NCBI GenBank assembly: GCA_964644845.1
Contig: CAZXXS010000029.1
Span: forward strand, 101,038 to 165,037
Origin: Geothermovivens sp964644845
GTDB lineage: Bacteria; Zhuqueibacterota; Zhuqueibacteria; Oleimicrobiales; Geothermoviventaceae
Direction of reading: 5' to 3'
Length of the DNA stretch: 64,000 bases
The number at the start of each line of letters is the position of its first letter. The first letter of the stretch is position 1. Shown here piece by piece: positions 7,102 through 15,836 of this stretch. Below the pieces are notes generated by a model. That model saw nothing but the letters and a program-made list of their open reading frames with translations. It did not search any database and was not told the origin of the DNA. The translations under genes were made by a program, and so were the position numbers.

Positions 7102-8673
7102 TTAACGGATCCCAACTGCTCCCGGCGCAACCTCAGGGGAAAGGCTGACAGCCTGCCCTGCCCCACCCACGGAACAGTTCAAAAGCTGGATGGCTTTCGA
7201 CCGTCCGCCTTCTACATGCAGGAACGTTTTCGGTTTTCCCAGCACGGTGCAGTTGATCAAGCGCGCGGCCCGGACGTCTTTCATCCAGATACAGGCAGGG
7301 GTTGAATCGGTGGCGGCAGCCCTCAGACCAGCCACTTCCAGTTGCTGCACGTCGTCGACGAAAACGGCGGGCCTGGCGTCCACGTTCTCAAATCGCACGT
7401 CGAGCCCAAGAATTCGCAAATCCCGGGCGTGTCGGACGAACAGTCCGTAGCAGGGCAAAGTGCCGAACATGCGTTTCTTGGGGTAACTGGTTTCTTTTTC
7501 CGGAATTTCTCTCTTCACTTCCTGTGCTCGTCCTCCGCCTTTGTAGCTGATGCGGATGTCTCGCAGCGTGATTCGCTCCACCGGGTGGTTGGGAATCCCA
7601 GAAATGAAATCGTTACTCTCCGTAATGTTTTCAGCCTGGATGTTGGAAATGAGCACGTCGGAAATGTGGCCAGGTTCGTGGGGCCGCTGGTTTTCTGGCA
7701 CGCTGTAGGGACGCATGCGGGCGCCCAGTCGAATGCTGAGCACACCGTAGGCGTCGCGGATGGCGATGTTCGAAATGGTCACATTCCGCAGATCGCCGCC
7801 GTCGACGCTGAACAGGTCAATCCCTCGTGTGCCGTAAATGGCGCAATTTGTGATGGCCACGTTTTCAAAACCACCGAGCGATTCGGTACCGAACTTGATG
7901 GCCGATTTCCAGCCGGAGATCACACAGTCGCTGATCACGACGTCCTTGCAGGGTTTGTCCGACAGCGACTTTAGCACGATTGCGTCGTCTCCAGAGCTGA
8001 TGTTGCACCCGGTGATGAGAACCCGCTGGCTGCCGTCGATGTCTAGCCCGTCGTTGTTGGCGTTGGCGTAGCTCCGCACAGTAACGCCACGGATGCGGAC
8101 GTCCGTACAACGGATGTAGTCCTGGACCCAGGCCGCTGAATTCCGCAGGGTCAGGCCTTCCACGAGGACGTTCCTGCAATTCCTGAAAAGCAGCAGGAAG
8201 GGCCTGGGCCTCGGGCCTTTCGGGGGGTAGACGCTCCTGAAGCCACGGCCATCGATTACCCCTTCTCCCCTTAGACTCACGTTTGTGGCGCTGTCGGCCA
8301 CAAAAATAGCGTGGCCGAAGGGTTTGCCGTGGCTGTCCCTGAAAGCGGGCTCCCCGCGTGTCAGTCGGTCTGGATTTCCGCGGATCTCCGCACCTCTGTC
8401 CAGCCAGATGGTTACGTTGTTCCGCAGCCGCACGCCGCCCTGAAGGTAGATGCCCGCCGGGAAATAAAGCGTTCCACCGCCGCTGCGACTCAGGCGGTCC
8501 ACCAGATCTTGAACCAGGTCTGTGTTGTCCGTTACGCTGTCGCCGACGGCGCCGAAGTCGCGGACGTTCAGCCACGTGGGGCCAGAGGCTGGAACGGCGG
8601 CCTGTGGTTTCAAAACCGGACACAGCACAAACACTGCAGCAGCAAAGCCCAGCAACGAATGACGTAGCTGCAT
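7102..8673 (-). CDS. Secreted glycoside hydrolase family 28-like (polygalacturonase-type) beta-helix protein
   Basis: The 523-residue product starts at ATG 8671-8673, preceded by CAGGAGGG, and opens with a signal peptide (LLGFAAAVFVLCPV...PQAA). Residues ~34-100 match the pectate-lyase-superfamily entry module (NVRDFGAVGDSVTDNTD, then GGTLYFPAGIYLQG). Parallel beta-helix coils follow. GH28 catalytic signatures are visible: NNDGLD at ~206-211 (general acid Asp), SGDDAI at ~227-232 (the Asp pair) and GTESLGG at ~262-268. It should hydrolyse alpha-galacturonide or related glycosidic bonds in the periplasm or outside the cell. No transporter, TonB receptor or other pectinolytic gene lies nearby, so the exact substrate is open. 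The C-terminal coils from ~400 on are less conserved. Confidence 0.85.
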   Translation of the reverse strand: MQLRHSLLGFAAAVFVLCPVLKPQAAVPASGPTWLNVRDFGAVGDSVTDNTDLVQDLVDRLSRSGGGTLYFPAGIYLQGGVRLRNNVTIWLDRGAEIRGNPDRLTRGEPAFRDSHGKPFGHAIFVADSATNVSLRGEGVIDGRGFRSVYPPKGPRPRPFLLLFRNCRNVLVEGLTLRNSAAWVQDYIRCTDVRIRGVTVRSYANANNDGLDIDGSQRVLITGCNISSGDDAIVLKSLSDKPCKDVVISDCVISGWKSAIKFGTESLGGFENVAITNCAIYGTRGIDLFSVDGGDLRNVTISNIAIRDAYGVLSIRLGARMRPYSVPENQRPHEPGHISDVLISNIQAENITESNDFISGIPNHPVERITLRDIRISYKGGGRAQEVKREIPEKETSYPKKRMFGTLPCYGLFVRHARDLRILGLDVRFENVDARPAVFVDDVQQLEVAGLRAAATDSTPACIWMKDVRAARLINCTVLGKPKTFLHVEGGRSKAIQLLNCSVGGAGQAVSLSPEVAPGAVGIR

Positions 8674-9180
8674 TTCAAACCCTCCTGCAAACTGTCCAGA
8701 ATGGTGCGTCGGGGGACCAGTGGAGCCCGGATTGTTGTCCCGGGGGCGCCCGTGCTGTTTACCGCGAGACCAAGTCCGGGTGCTGTTCAAAACGGGCCAG
8801 AAGTGGTAACCTCACACGAAAGGAGTGCCGCAACGAGGTCTTTCGTTTCGTGCGGCTCTCTCCGCAAGTTTCGGGTGCGCGTTGGGCCGGCGCAATTCCT
8901 TAGTTTTTTCGGCAAGGGGTGGCGTCTCAGTACTGGGCTCATTGCCAGGGCAGCGGGCAGAGCGCGCTGACCCGGCAGCCTGCACGGCTTTGGTTCCGAA
9001 GATTGGCCGAGACGATCCGCAACGGTGTCCGTACCTGGCACCCGTGTCACGCTACAGACTTGGTGCGCTCTTCGGGGACATTGTTCCGCACAGTCGCAGT
9101 GGAACCCTGGGCGAACCAACCGCATTGGTGTTCCCGCTTTGTTCAGAAACCATTCCCGAGGCAACTGTGCAGCGGCCGAG
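8674..9180. other. Intergenic region, no gene seen
   Basis: About 500 nt upstream of the GH28 gene and downstream of the PTS IIB gene. No convincing promoter, terminator, RNA gene or coding frame could be identified. The GH28 gene must be transcribed from somewhere here or by read-through. Confidence 0.5.
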
Positions 9181-9660
9181 CTACGCCAGACCGAGGGCTT
9201 TCGCCACATTCACGGATTTCGATCCCGGAACGTCCTGAGCCTCCAGAACAACGCCAAGCCTGTGGAGCTCAGCAAGCACCTGGACGTCGTGGTCATCCAC
9301 GTAAAGGTAGTCTGTTACCCTGCGCTTACCGTCCTCGTAGTGCATCCCGCCCAGGTTTACCTTGTCAATCGGTACCCCAGCTTTCACGAGCTCAAGGAAA
9401 CAGTCTGGCTTTTCAGCCAGAACCAGCGTTCGGTGTTCTTCCGCAAGTGTTTTGAGGTAGGCAGCTGCGTCCAGTGTGTTCATCACGCGGACCTGAATGG
9501 AATCGGTCCCTGACGCTTCCAGAAGCTCCTTTTCCCAGTTTGACCTTGCGATCTCGTCGCTGCAAACCACGATTTCGTCGGGGTTCAAAACACTTCCCCA
9601 ACCCACAAGCACCTGGCCGTGGACAAGCCGGTCGTCCACCCTTGCGAGCACAATGCTCAT
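9181..9660 (-). CDS. PTS mannose/sorbose-family IIB domain protein
   Basis: The 159-residue protein is a complete IIB-Man domain. The phospho-accepting histidine is His14 in VDDRLVHGQVLVGW, and IVVCSDEIA and the VNLGGMHY region are typical of the family. IIB normally carries phosphate from IIA to sugar during uptake through IIC/IID. GGAGGG precedes ATG 9658-9660. The gene follows a IIA-Man gene after 17 nt and ends the hprK cluster. No IIC or IID membrane subunits, EI or HPr are in the window. In this setting the proteins may form a regulatory phosphorelay rather than a transporter, which is inference. If IIC/IID are encoded elsewhere, a full permease remains possible. Confidence 0.93.
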   Translation of the reverse strand: MSIVLARVDDRLVHGQVLVGWGSVLNPDEIVVCSDEIARSNWEKELLEASGTDSIQVRVMNTLDAAAYLKTLAEEHRTLVLAEKPDCFLELVKAGVPIDKVNLGGMHYEDGKRRVTDYLYVDDHDVQVLAELHRLGVVLEAQDVPGSKSVNVAKALGLA

Positions 9661-9677
9661 AATCCCTCCACTTCAGA

Positions 9678-10064
9678 TCAAGCTGGAAGCAAGGTGATCC
9701 CGCGCATTCCGTCTTTGGCGATCATTTGGGCGAGTTCGTCGAGTCCAAGCTGCTCACGCTTGGTCACGAAAGAAAGTACCATCGGAAGGTTCACGCCAGA
9801 AACTACCCTGACGTTAGCAACTTCATGGGCGACGCGTGCCGCCGCGTTCCAGCAGCTCCCGCCGCGCAGGCTCGCCATGATCAGCACCCCGTCGCGTTCA
9901 GCGTAGCCGTGGACAAGAGAACGCAACCTGCTTTGAATGGCACTTAGCGAAAGACCGGTCACGGAAAGCCCCGCCAGGTGTTCAACAGGCCCGAGGATGC
10001 CCGCCGCTGCCTGAATCAGCGCGTCGGCCACCGGTCCGTGTGTAACCAAAATTCCAGCAACCAT
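9678..10064 (-). CDS. PTS mannose-family IIA domain protein
   Basis: The 128-residue product from ATG 10062-10064 begins MVAGILVTHG, where His9 is the phosphorylated residue of IIA-Man domains. The short length matches an isolated IIA domain without a fused IIB. An upstream GTG overlapping the hprK stop would add four residues; I prefer the ATG because GAGG is spaced 6 nt before it. It sits between hprK and the IIB gene, so the HPr kinase/phosphorylase and these domains are probably co-expressed. The family role is to accept phosphate from HPr-His. No HPr or EI gene lies close, so donors must be encoded elsewhere. Confidence 0.92.
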   Translation of the reverse strand: MVAGILVTHGPVADALIQAAAGILGPVEHLAGLSVTGLSLSAIQSRLRSLVHGYAERDGVLIMASLRGGSCWNAAARVAHEVANVRVVSGVNLPMVLSFVTKREQLGLDELAQMIAKDGMRGITLLPA

Positions 10065-10072
10065 CCTCAACC

Positions 10073-11032
10073 TCACTCCATGTCGCCTCGCAGGTACGAG
10101 GCCTTTGTTTCCAGTAATTTCTTCAGCTTGGCGCTAAATTCCTTCGCGGGATCGATGCCGTAGATCTTCAAAAGCTGGTTTAGAGCGATCACTTCCACAA
10201 TCACGGTGATGTTTTTGCCCGGAATGATCGGCAGGCGAACGATGGGAATTGACACGCCGAGGTACTCCGTGTAGTGCTCGTCCAGCCCAAGGCGTTCGTA
10301 GTCAACGGAGTCGTCCCAGGCTTCGAGATGCACCTCCACCTCCACCCGCTTTTGCATGCGGATGGCTCGGATTCCGAACAGAGCCCGCACGTCGATGATG
10401 CCGACGCCGCGGATCTCCATGCGCTGCTGGAGCAACTCGCTGGCCGAGCCCATGAGAATTCCCCCGGCGGTGCGTACCATGTGCACTACGTCGTCTGCCA
10501 CGAGTCGGTGGCCGCGCTCAACCAGGTCGAGGGCTACTTCGCTTTTGCCAATGGCGCTTTTGCCCGTGATGAGCACGCCGATGCCGTACACGTCGACGAG
10601 GGTACCGTGGACCATCAGTCGCGGTGCAAACTTCTCGTCCAGATACGAGCTGAGAAGCTGCATCAGCTGCGTGGTGTTCAGCGGCGTGGAGAAAATCGTC
10701 ACTGCCTTTTGGCTGGCAATCTCTTGCAGGTCCGGATTGACCACATTGTTGTTCGTAACAATGATGCAGGGGATTTCGAAGGAAAGTACCTTCCTCAGGA
10801 TCTGACGTCGCTTGCTCGGTGACAGACGGTCCAGGTAGCGTGTTTCCGTATTCCCAACTATTTGCACACGTCGGTACGTGAAAACCTCCACGAAGCCCGC
10901 CAGTGCAAGCCCGGGACGGTGGAGGTCTGGTTCGCTGATCTCCCGATCGAAACTGTACTCGCCGTTCACCACGGCCAGCTGAAGTTTGCTCCGGTTGTCC
11001 TCGAAAAGGGTTCGGACACTCAGCTTCGACAT
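10073..11032 (-). CDS. hprK: HPr kinase/phosphorylase
   Basis: The 319-residue length and two-domain layout match HprK/P. An N-terminal domain (~1-130) precedes the catalytic domain with P-loop GKSAIGKS (157-164; the consensus is GxSGxGKS). His142 lies in LMVHGTLV, acidic residues in LVADDVV (~178-183), and the HprK signature in MEIRGVGIIDV (~207-217). The enzyme phosphorylates and dephosphorylates a seryl residue of HPr in response to metabolites. In Gram-negatives it typically occurs with incomplete PTS sets, as here with IIA and IIB downstream. ATG 11030-11032 has GCGGAGG about 11 nt upstream. A terminator-like hairpin separates it from hpf, so partial uncoupling is possible. Confidence 0.96.
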   Translation of the reverse strand: MSKLSVRTLFEDNRSKLQLAVVNGEYSFDREISEPDLHRPGLALAGFVEVFTYRRVQIVGNTETRYLDRLSPSKRRQILRKVLSFEIPCIIVTNNNVVNPDLQEIASQKAVTIFSTPLNTTQLMQLLSSYLDEKFAPRLMVHGTLVDVYGIGVLITGKSAIGKSEVALDLVERGHRLVADDVVHMVRTAGGILMGSASELLQQRMEIRGVGIIDVRALFGIRAIRMQKRVEVEVHLEAWDDSVDYERLGLDEHYTEYLGVSIPIVRLPIIPGKNITVIVEVIALNQLLKIYGIDPAKEFSAKLKKLLETKASYLRGDME

Positions 11033-11062
11033 GTCCCCATTCGCCTCCGCTGAATAACAAAC

Positions 11063-11085
11063 GGGCTCCGCGAGGTGCGGAGCCC
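11063..11085 (-). terminator. Terminator-like hairpin between hpf and hprK
   Basis: A perfect 9-bp stem GGGCTCCGC/GCGGAGCCC with a 5-nt loop is followed on the minus strand by GTTTGTTATT. The hairpin ends about 30 nt before hprK. It could end most hpf transcripts or attenuate transcription into the hprK-PTS genes. Confidence 0.7.
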
Positions 11086-11111
11086 AGTCGGTTTCCAGAA
11101 CGAACGACGTA

Positions 11112-11471
11112 CTAAGCCAGTTCTTCTGCCTCGCTTTCCGCCTGAGCCTCTTTCTCGCTCAGGAGTTTTCCAACGCGCTCACCCTCGTAATTCTGCAACT
11201 TCCCTTTGTACTTCTTCAGTTGGCGTTCGATCTTTTCCACTGCAAGGTCGACGGATTTGAAGATGTCCTCGCTTTTCTCAGCAGCGGTCAACAGCGTACC
11301 GTTCACCTTGAGCTGGATCTCGGCGATTTTCTGAAGCTTCTCCTCGTCGAGGATCACCTCGCAGTCAATGATACCTCTGTAGTACCGCTCAAGCCGATTC
11401 ACCTCTTTTTGCACGTACTGTTTGAGCCGTTCCGATGGAGTAAAATGCCTTGCAGTGAGTCTATAACGCAT
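11112..11471 (-). CDS. hpf: Ribosome hibernation promoting factor (short HPF/YfiA type)
   Basis: The 119-residue protein starts MRYRLTARHFTPSERLKQY and continues through a betaalphabetabetabetaalpha domain. EIQLKVNGTLLTAAEKSEDIF and AVEKIERQLKKYKGK are characteristic of ribosome-associated inhibitor/HPF proteins that bind the 30S decoding region and promote dormancy. The long-HPF C-terminal dimerisation domain is absent; instead there is a short acidic tail (QAESEAEELA). AGGAGG lies 5 nt before ATG 11469-11471. The order hpf - hprK - PTS domains recalls the proteobacterial rpoN-hpf-ptsN-rapZ region, here without rpoN or rapZ. Confidence 0.94.
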   Translation of the reverse strand: MRYRLTARHFTPSERLKQYVQKEVNRLERYYRGIIDCEVILDEEKLQKIAEIQLKVNGTLLTAAEKSEDIFKSVDLAVEKIERQLKKYKGKLQNYEGERVGKLLSEKEAQAESEAEELA

Positions 11472-11584
11472 AGGAACCTCCTATCAGCTGATCATCGGTA
11501 GAGTCTGCAAGCCCCTAAGAACCGAAACTGCTGTGAACACCCGGTAAGCACCACCTCCTTTGTTTGTGGTTCCACCACTCCCGC

Positions 11585-12514
11585 TCACCGCTCCTCCTCG
11601 ATGTGCCGGGAACGCGGGTGGGCCTGTCGGTACACCTGCTTCAGCCGTTCAGCGGAGACGTGCGTGTAGATTTGCGTTGTCGACAGGCTGCTGTGTCCCA
11701 GCAATTCTTTGACCGCCAGCAGGTCGGCCCCACCGTCCAGAAGATGTGTGGCGAAGGAATGACGAAGCACGTGAGGGTGCCACGCCCCTGATTCGTCTAC
11801 TTCGGAAAGATACTTGCGGACGATCCGCTGCACGGTTCGTCGAGACAGCGGTTTGCCAGAACGGCCCACAAAGACCGGGCCACGAACGACGCTGCCTGCG
11901 CCTGGACGGCTGTTCAGGTAGTCACGCAAAGCCTCCGCAGCGTGCTCGCCCAGCGGCAGAATGCGTTCCTTGGCGCCTTTGCCGTAGACTTTGATTTGTC
12001 GCGTTCGAAAATCCACGTTCTCGATGCGCAAACCAACCAATTCGCCCAGTCGAATCCCTGTGCCGTAAAAGAGTTCCAAAATCGCAGCGTCCCGTTTGCC
12101 TTCGGGGGTTGAGCGGTCTGGCAAAGCCAGCGCCGCCAAAACCACCTCTACCGAGAGCTGCTCGGGTAGCTTCCTGGGTTGCTTTGGGGCAGCAATGGCT
12201 CGCAAGGGATTGGCCTGGTAAAGACCGTGGGAATTCAGGTAGCGAAAGAAGGACCTCAGGCAGGCAAGTTTCCGCGCGACGGTCCGGCTGTCCAAGCCGC
12301 CGCGCGACAACATCCCAAAGTAGTCCCGGAAAACCTGGCGCGTGGGTACCCACCCCACCTCCTCGCCGTGTTCCTCCCAGAACTCCGCGAACTGACTCAA
12401 ATCGCTGGCGTAGGCTGCCACTGTGTGCTCGGAGTAATTTCGCTCGACAACCAAGTAGTGCAGAAAGCGGTCAGCCCACGCGTTCAGATCACGAGTCGAA
12501 ACCAACGGCCTCAT
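11585..12514 (-). CDS. Tyrosine recombinase XerC/XerD
   Basis: At 309 residues, with an N-terminal SAM-like core-binding domain (~8-100) and a catalytic domain (~115-295), this is standard Xer length. All catalytic residues are visible: R155 (GTGIRLGEL), K179 (YGKGAKER), H248 and R251 (HPHVLRHS), H274 (LLGHSS) and the nucleophile Y283 (TQIYTH). It should resolve chromosome dimers at dif. Position next to topA, the smg-topA-xer order, and lack of any mobile-element genes argue for the housekeeping recombinase rather than an integrase. XerC and XerD cannot be distinguished from one copy. It overlaps the end of topA by 26 nt. Confidence 0.95.
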   Translation of the reverse strand: MRPLVSTRDLNAWADRFLHYLVVERNYSEHTVAAYASDLSQFAEFWEEHGEEVGWVPTRQVFRDYFGMLSRGGLDSRTVARKLACLRSFFRYLNSHGLYQANPLRAIAAPKQPRKLPEQLSVEVVLAALALPDRSTPEGKRDAAILELFYGTGIRLGELVGLRIENVDFRTRQIKVYGKGAKERILPLGEHAAEALRDYLNSRPGAGSVVRGPVFVGRSGKPLSRRTVQRIVRKYLSEVDESGAWHPHVLRHSFATHLLDGGADLLAVKELLGHSSLSTTQIYTHVSAERLKQVYRQAHPRSRHIEEER

Positions 12515-14747
12515 CCAGGCTTACGGTTTCCGGGTCGAACTCCTGCTTGCAGGCCGGACACAAGTAGTACGTCCCGCGCTGGCGGTTCGAGCGCTCCTCC
12601 AAGTAAGGGTTGCCACACACGGGACATTTCACATTCACGGGCTTGTGCCAAGTAGCGAAATCGCACTTTGGGTAATTGCTGCACCCATAGAAGACACGTC
12701 CGCGGCGGGTCCGGCGTTCCACGATTTGTCCGTCACATCCTTCGCGCGGGCACGGCACGCCAATCGGGTACGGTTTCGTGTTTTTGCATTCTGGGTAGCC
12801 GGAACACGCCAGAAAACGACCGAAACGCCCAACTTTCACAATCATCGGCCGACCGCAAACCTCACACTTCTCGTTCGTTTCCACGATGTCTTTGTCGGCC
12901 GATTTTGTGAAGCTGCACTCGTCCGGGTAACGACTGCAAGCGTAGAAGCGGCCCAGTCTGCCCCACTTTACAACCAGCGGACTTCCACAGATGGGGCAAC
13001 GTTCGTCCGTGTTCTCAACCAGAGATTCCTTCAGCGCGTCCGTCTTGCTGTTCATGCGCTCCAGCGCCCGCTCGAAGGGCCCGTAGAAGGACTTCACAAC
13101 CGTGAGAAAATCTTTCTTGCCGGACTCGATCTTGTCCAGTTGCTCTTCCATCTGGGCCGTGAAGCGCACGTTGAAAATATCCGGGAAATTTTCTACCAGG
13201 ATACGGTTCACCAGGCGCCCGAGCTCTGTTGGCACCAGCTGTTTGCTGGAGCGCTCCACGTATTTCCTGTCGAGCAAGGTGCTGATGATCAGCGCGTACG
13301 TGGAGGGTCGGCCAATGCCAAGTTCATCCAGCTCCTTCACCAGACTGCTTTCGGTGTAGCGCGCCGGCGGTTTCGTGAAGTGTTGCTCTGGCAGCAAGTC
13401 CACCAGTTTCAACACCTCGTCCATGCGAATTTTCTGCGGCACGGTGGAGCTCTCTTCTTCGTCCTGGGATTTTTCTTCTTCCCAGACCTGCAGGTAGCCC
13501 CTGAAGAGGATCACCGAGCCGGTTGTTCTGAACAGGTACTTGGGCTTTTCCCCTGCCTCGATCTCGACGGTTGTGCGCTCAAACTTGGCGGGAGCCATCT
13601 GGCTGGCCACAAACCGGTTCCAGATGAGTTCGTAGAGTTTGAACTGGTCCGACGTCAGGAAGCTCTTGATCTTCCGTGGTTCGCGGCTCATCGAGGTCGG
13701 CCGAATGGCCTCGTGAGCATCTTGGGCACCAGCCTTCGCCTTGAAGCGCCTGGGTTTGCCAGGCAAGTAGTCGGTACCGTATGCGGTGGCAATGTAGTCG
13801 CGGACAGCCGTTAGAGCCTCGTCTGCAATGCGCGTGGAATCGGTGCGCATGTAGGTGATGAGACCAACACTGCCTTCCTCGCCCAGCTCCACACCTTCGT
13901 ACAACTGCTGAGCAACGCTCATCGTGCGTCGCGCTGTGAAACCGAGCCGTTTGGCGGCCTCCTGCTGCAGGGTGCTGGTGGTGAAAGGAGGTGAAGGATT
14001 GCGCGACACAACGCTTCGCCGCACATCTTTGACGATGAAAATCTGCTGTTTCAGGTCGTCGACGATGGCTTGGGCGCGGATCTGGCTGTCGATCTCGGCT
14101 TTCTTCCCGTCGATTTTGACCAGCTTGCTCTGAAACGTCTCCTTTTCGGCGTCGCGAAAGGTTGCCGTGATGGTCCAGTATTCCTGAGGTTCGAACGCTT
14201 CGATCTCGTCTTCGCGTTCGCAAATGAGGCGCAAAGCCACGGATTGCACCCGTCCCGCACTTAGGCCTCGGTAAAGCGTGTTCCACAGAATGGGGCTCAC
14301 TTTGTAGCCGACCAGCCGGTCCAACACCCGGCGCGCCTTTTGGGCCTGGACTTTGTCCAGATCCACTTCCAAAGGATGTTCGATGGCTTTCTTGACGGCT
14401 GACTCGGTGATCTCGTTGAAGAGGATCCGTTTGATGTTCTGGTTGGCCCGTCGGAGCAATTCTGAAAGATGCCAGGCAATGGCTTCCCCTTCACGGTCCG
14501 GGTCGGTGGCCACGTAGACCACGTCCGATTCCTGAGCCGCCTGTTTCAGCTCTTTCAGAATTTTCTCTTTTTTGCGGATTTTGACGAAGCGGGGTTCAAA
14601 ACCGTTCTCGACATCTACCCCCAATTTTCGTTGGGGCAAATCCATCACATGCCCCATCGAATACATCACACGGAAACGGTCCCCCAGGAACTTGTTGATC
14701 GTTTTGGTTTTCGCGACCGATTCAACGATGACCAGAGATTTTTTCAT
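12489..14747 (-). CDS. topA: DNA topoisomerase I
   Basis: The 752-residue product begins MKKSLVIVESVAKTKTI, with a TOPRIM domain including DPDREGEAIAWHL (~82-94). The catalytic tyrosine is Y299 in GLITYMRTDSTR. The C-terminus has four zinc-ribbon units, each opening CPxCG, CExCG or CPxxGC, the last ending with CPACKQEF near residue 735. It relaxes negative supercoils by single-strand passage. I used ATG 14745-14747, with AAGGAAGGGG upstream; the open frame extends 11 codons further without support. It lies downstream of smg and overlaps the Xer gene, so the three are likely co-transcribed. Confidence 0.97.
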   Translation of the reverse strand: MKKSLVIVESVAKTKTINKFLGDRFRVMYSMGHVMDLPQRKLGVDVENGFEPRFVKIRKKEKILKELKQAAQESDVVYVATDPDREGEAIAWHLSELLRRANQNIKRILFNEITESAVKKAIEHPLEVDLDKVQAQKARRVLDRLVGYKVSPILWNTLYRGLSAGRVQSVALRLICEREDEIEAFEPQEYWTITATFRDAEKETFQSKLVKIDGKKAEIDSQIRAQAIVDDLKQQIFIVKDVRRSVVSRNPSPPFTTSTLQQEAAKRLGFTARRTMSVAQQLYEGVELGEEGSVGLITYMRTDSTRIADEALTAVRDYIATAYGTDYLPGKPRRFKAKAGAQDAHEAIRPTSMSREPRKIKSFLTSDQFKLYELIWNRFVASQMAPAKFERTTVEIEAGEKPKYLFRTTGSVILFRGYLQVWEEEKSQDEEESSTVPQKIRMDEVLKLVDLLPEQHFTKPPARYTESSLVKELDELGIGRPSTYALIISTLLDRKYVERSSKQLVPTELGRLVNRILVENFPDIFNVRFTAQMEEQLDKIESGKKDFLTVVKSFYGPFERALERMNSKTDALKESLVENTDERCPICGSPLVVKWGRLGRFYACSRYPDECSFTKSADKDIVETNEKCEVCGRPMIVKVGRFGRFLACSGYPECKNTKPYPIGVPCPREGCDGQIVERRTRRGRVFYGCSNYPKCDFATWHKPVNVKCPVCGNPYLEERSNRQRGTYYLCPACKQEFDPETVSLDEAVGFDS

Positions 14748-14893
14748 ACCCCTTCCTTGCCAAGCGCGCGTCAGAGACACAGTTTACCTGGGCCTCCGGG
14801 TACACTCCTGTACCCTACTCCGGCGGTCGCGTCACGACGCTGGTGGAAGCCTGTTTCCAACGGGGTTGGTAAACGCCCAAGAACGGAAAAGGT

Positions 14894-15361
14894 TCAGTTG
14901 ATCGACGTGTTTCCCTCGAGAAAAAGAGGAGAACCACCGAACGGGAAATCCGCGTTGAACAACACCGACGCAACAATGGAGCGCATCGTTGCCACGTCGA
15001 TCGCGTTCATGCCGAGCATCATCGCCCGGTCGACCACGGCTTCCAGCTCCGCTTCGTCGATGATGCCCAGTTCGTGCAGCTGAAGCAGGTAGCCGTAAGC
15101 ATCCGGTTCGATCACCATTCGCTCGGCATCATGCAGGATGCGGAACGACTCGTGTCCAACGCGACCGAAATCCTCGTCAACTCTGTCGAGATCCTGATCG
15201 AGCCTCTCGAAAAGCCAGGCAAAAGCGGAGCTGATTTCGCTCTCGCTGTAGCCCTGTTCGAGGAGATCCTGCGACAACGCCTCCAGCCCTCCTGTGCTGC
15301 CACCCCTGTTGCGGATCTCCGACATGATGTAGACGAGGATCTCCACCACGCGCTCGCTCAT
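14894..15361 (-). CDS. smg: Smg family protein (DUF494)
   Basis: The 155-residue acidic, helical protein starts MSERVVEILVYIMSEI and continues into a GYSESEISSAFAWL segment, both typical of the Smg/DUF494 family. The family often lies between dprA and topA; here it lies directly upstream of topA, without dprA. Its biochemical role is not established. GGAGGGAGAGG precedes ATG 15359-15361. A plausible promoter lies 60-90 nt upstream (15425-15452). The product has no membrane segment or catalytic motif. Confidence 0.9.
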   Translation of the reverse strand: MSERVVEILVYIMSEIRNRGGSTGGLEALSQDLLEQGYSESEISSAFAWLFERLDQDLDRVDEDFGRVGHESFRILHDAERMVIEPDAYGYLLQLHELGIIDEAELEAVVDRAMMLGMNAIDVATMRSIVASVLFNADFPFGGSPLFLEGNTSIN

Positions 15362-15424
15362 GTTTCCTCTCCCTCCAGAGATTCACCGAGCAGTGACTCC
15401 CCCGCTCGCATCAGTTTTGCAGGC

Positions 15425-15452
15425 AATTTAGAAAACCACCCCGCAAAATCAA
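15425..15452 (-). promoter_or_regulatory. Promoter of smg-topA-xer
   Basis: TTGATT (15447-15452) and TAAATT (15425-15430) are 16 nt apart on the minus strand, 64 nt before the smg ATG. The -10 box is identical to those of the Rrf2 and peroxiredoxin genes. Confidence 0.6.
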
Positions 15453-15836
15453 GTGTTTTTGCCAAGAATTCATAAGCCTGGCAAATGGCGCGTGACCCCC
15501 CGTGTCACAAGTTTGATGCAGCCTCCTCACCCAAAGAGGCGCATCTTCCGAAAATTCATTTACCAACGCCCGACGTTCTCGCGGAAAACGTTTTGGATTT
15601 GTGACAGAAACTTCTCAGTCTGCACCCCATTTCCGCCCCGTAGAGAAGGGCGGCTGTGTTCTCCGTTGGCAGTCAACCCAGCCCGGGCGTTCGAAAGTTC
15701 GCGCCCACCCTATCACAACGTACCGCCAGTGTTTTGAAGTGAGGACGGGTTTTTACCGGTGTGGCCCCGTTCTTGTCCATCCCACTGAGCAGGTGAGTTT
15801 ACTCACCCCACTTGCGCACCGAATTGGTCCGAACCG
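15453..15836. other. Intergenic region between secA and smg, no gene seen
   Basis: About 380 nt downstream of secA. A 6-bp hairpin GGTGAG/CTCACC with a 4-nt loop lies at 15792-15807, about 30 nt past the secA stop, but lacks a T-run. A 10-nt palindrome AAAACGTTTT sits at 15585-15594. No coding frame is convincing. Confidence 0.5.

Noticed and set aside
11585..12514. Phage or integron integrase
   Set aside because: Length, catalytic pattern and position beside topA fit a housekeeping Xer recombinase; no att-like repeats or mobile genes are nearby.
12645..13814. 389-codon plus-strand frame opposite topA
   Set aside because: Shadow of topA on the complementary strand, without protein-family features.
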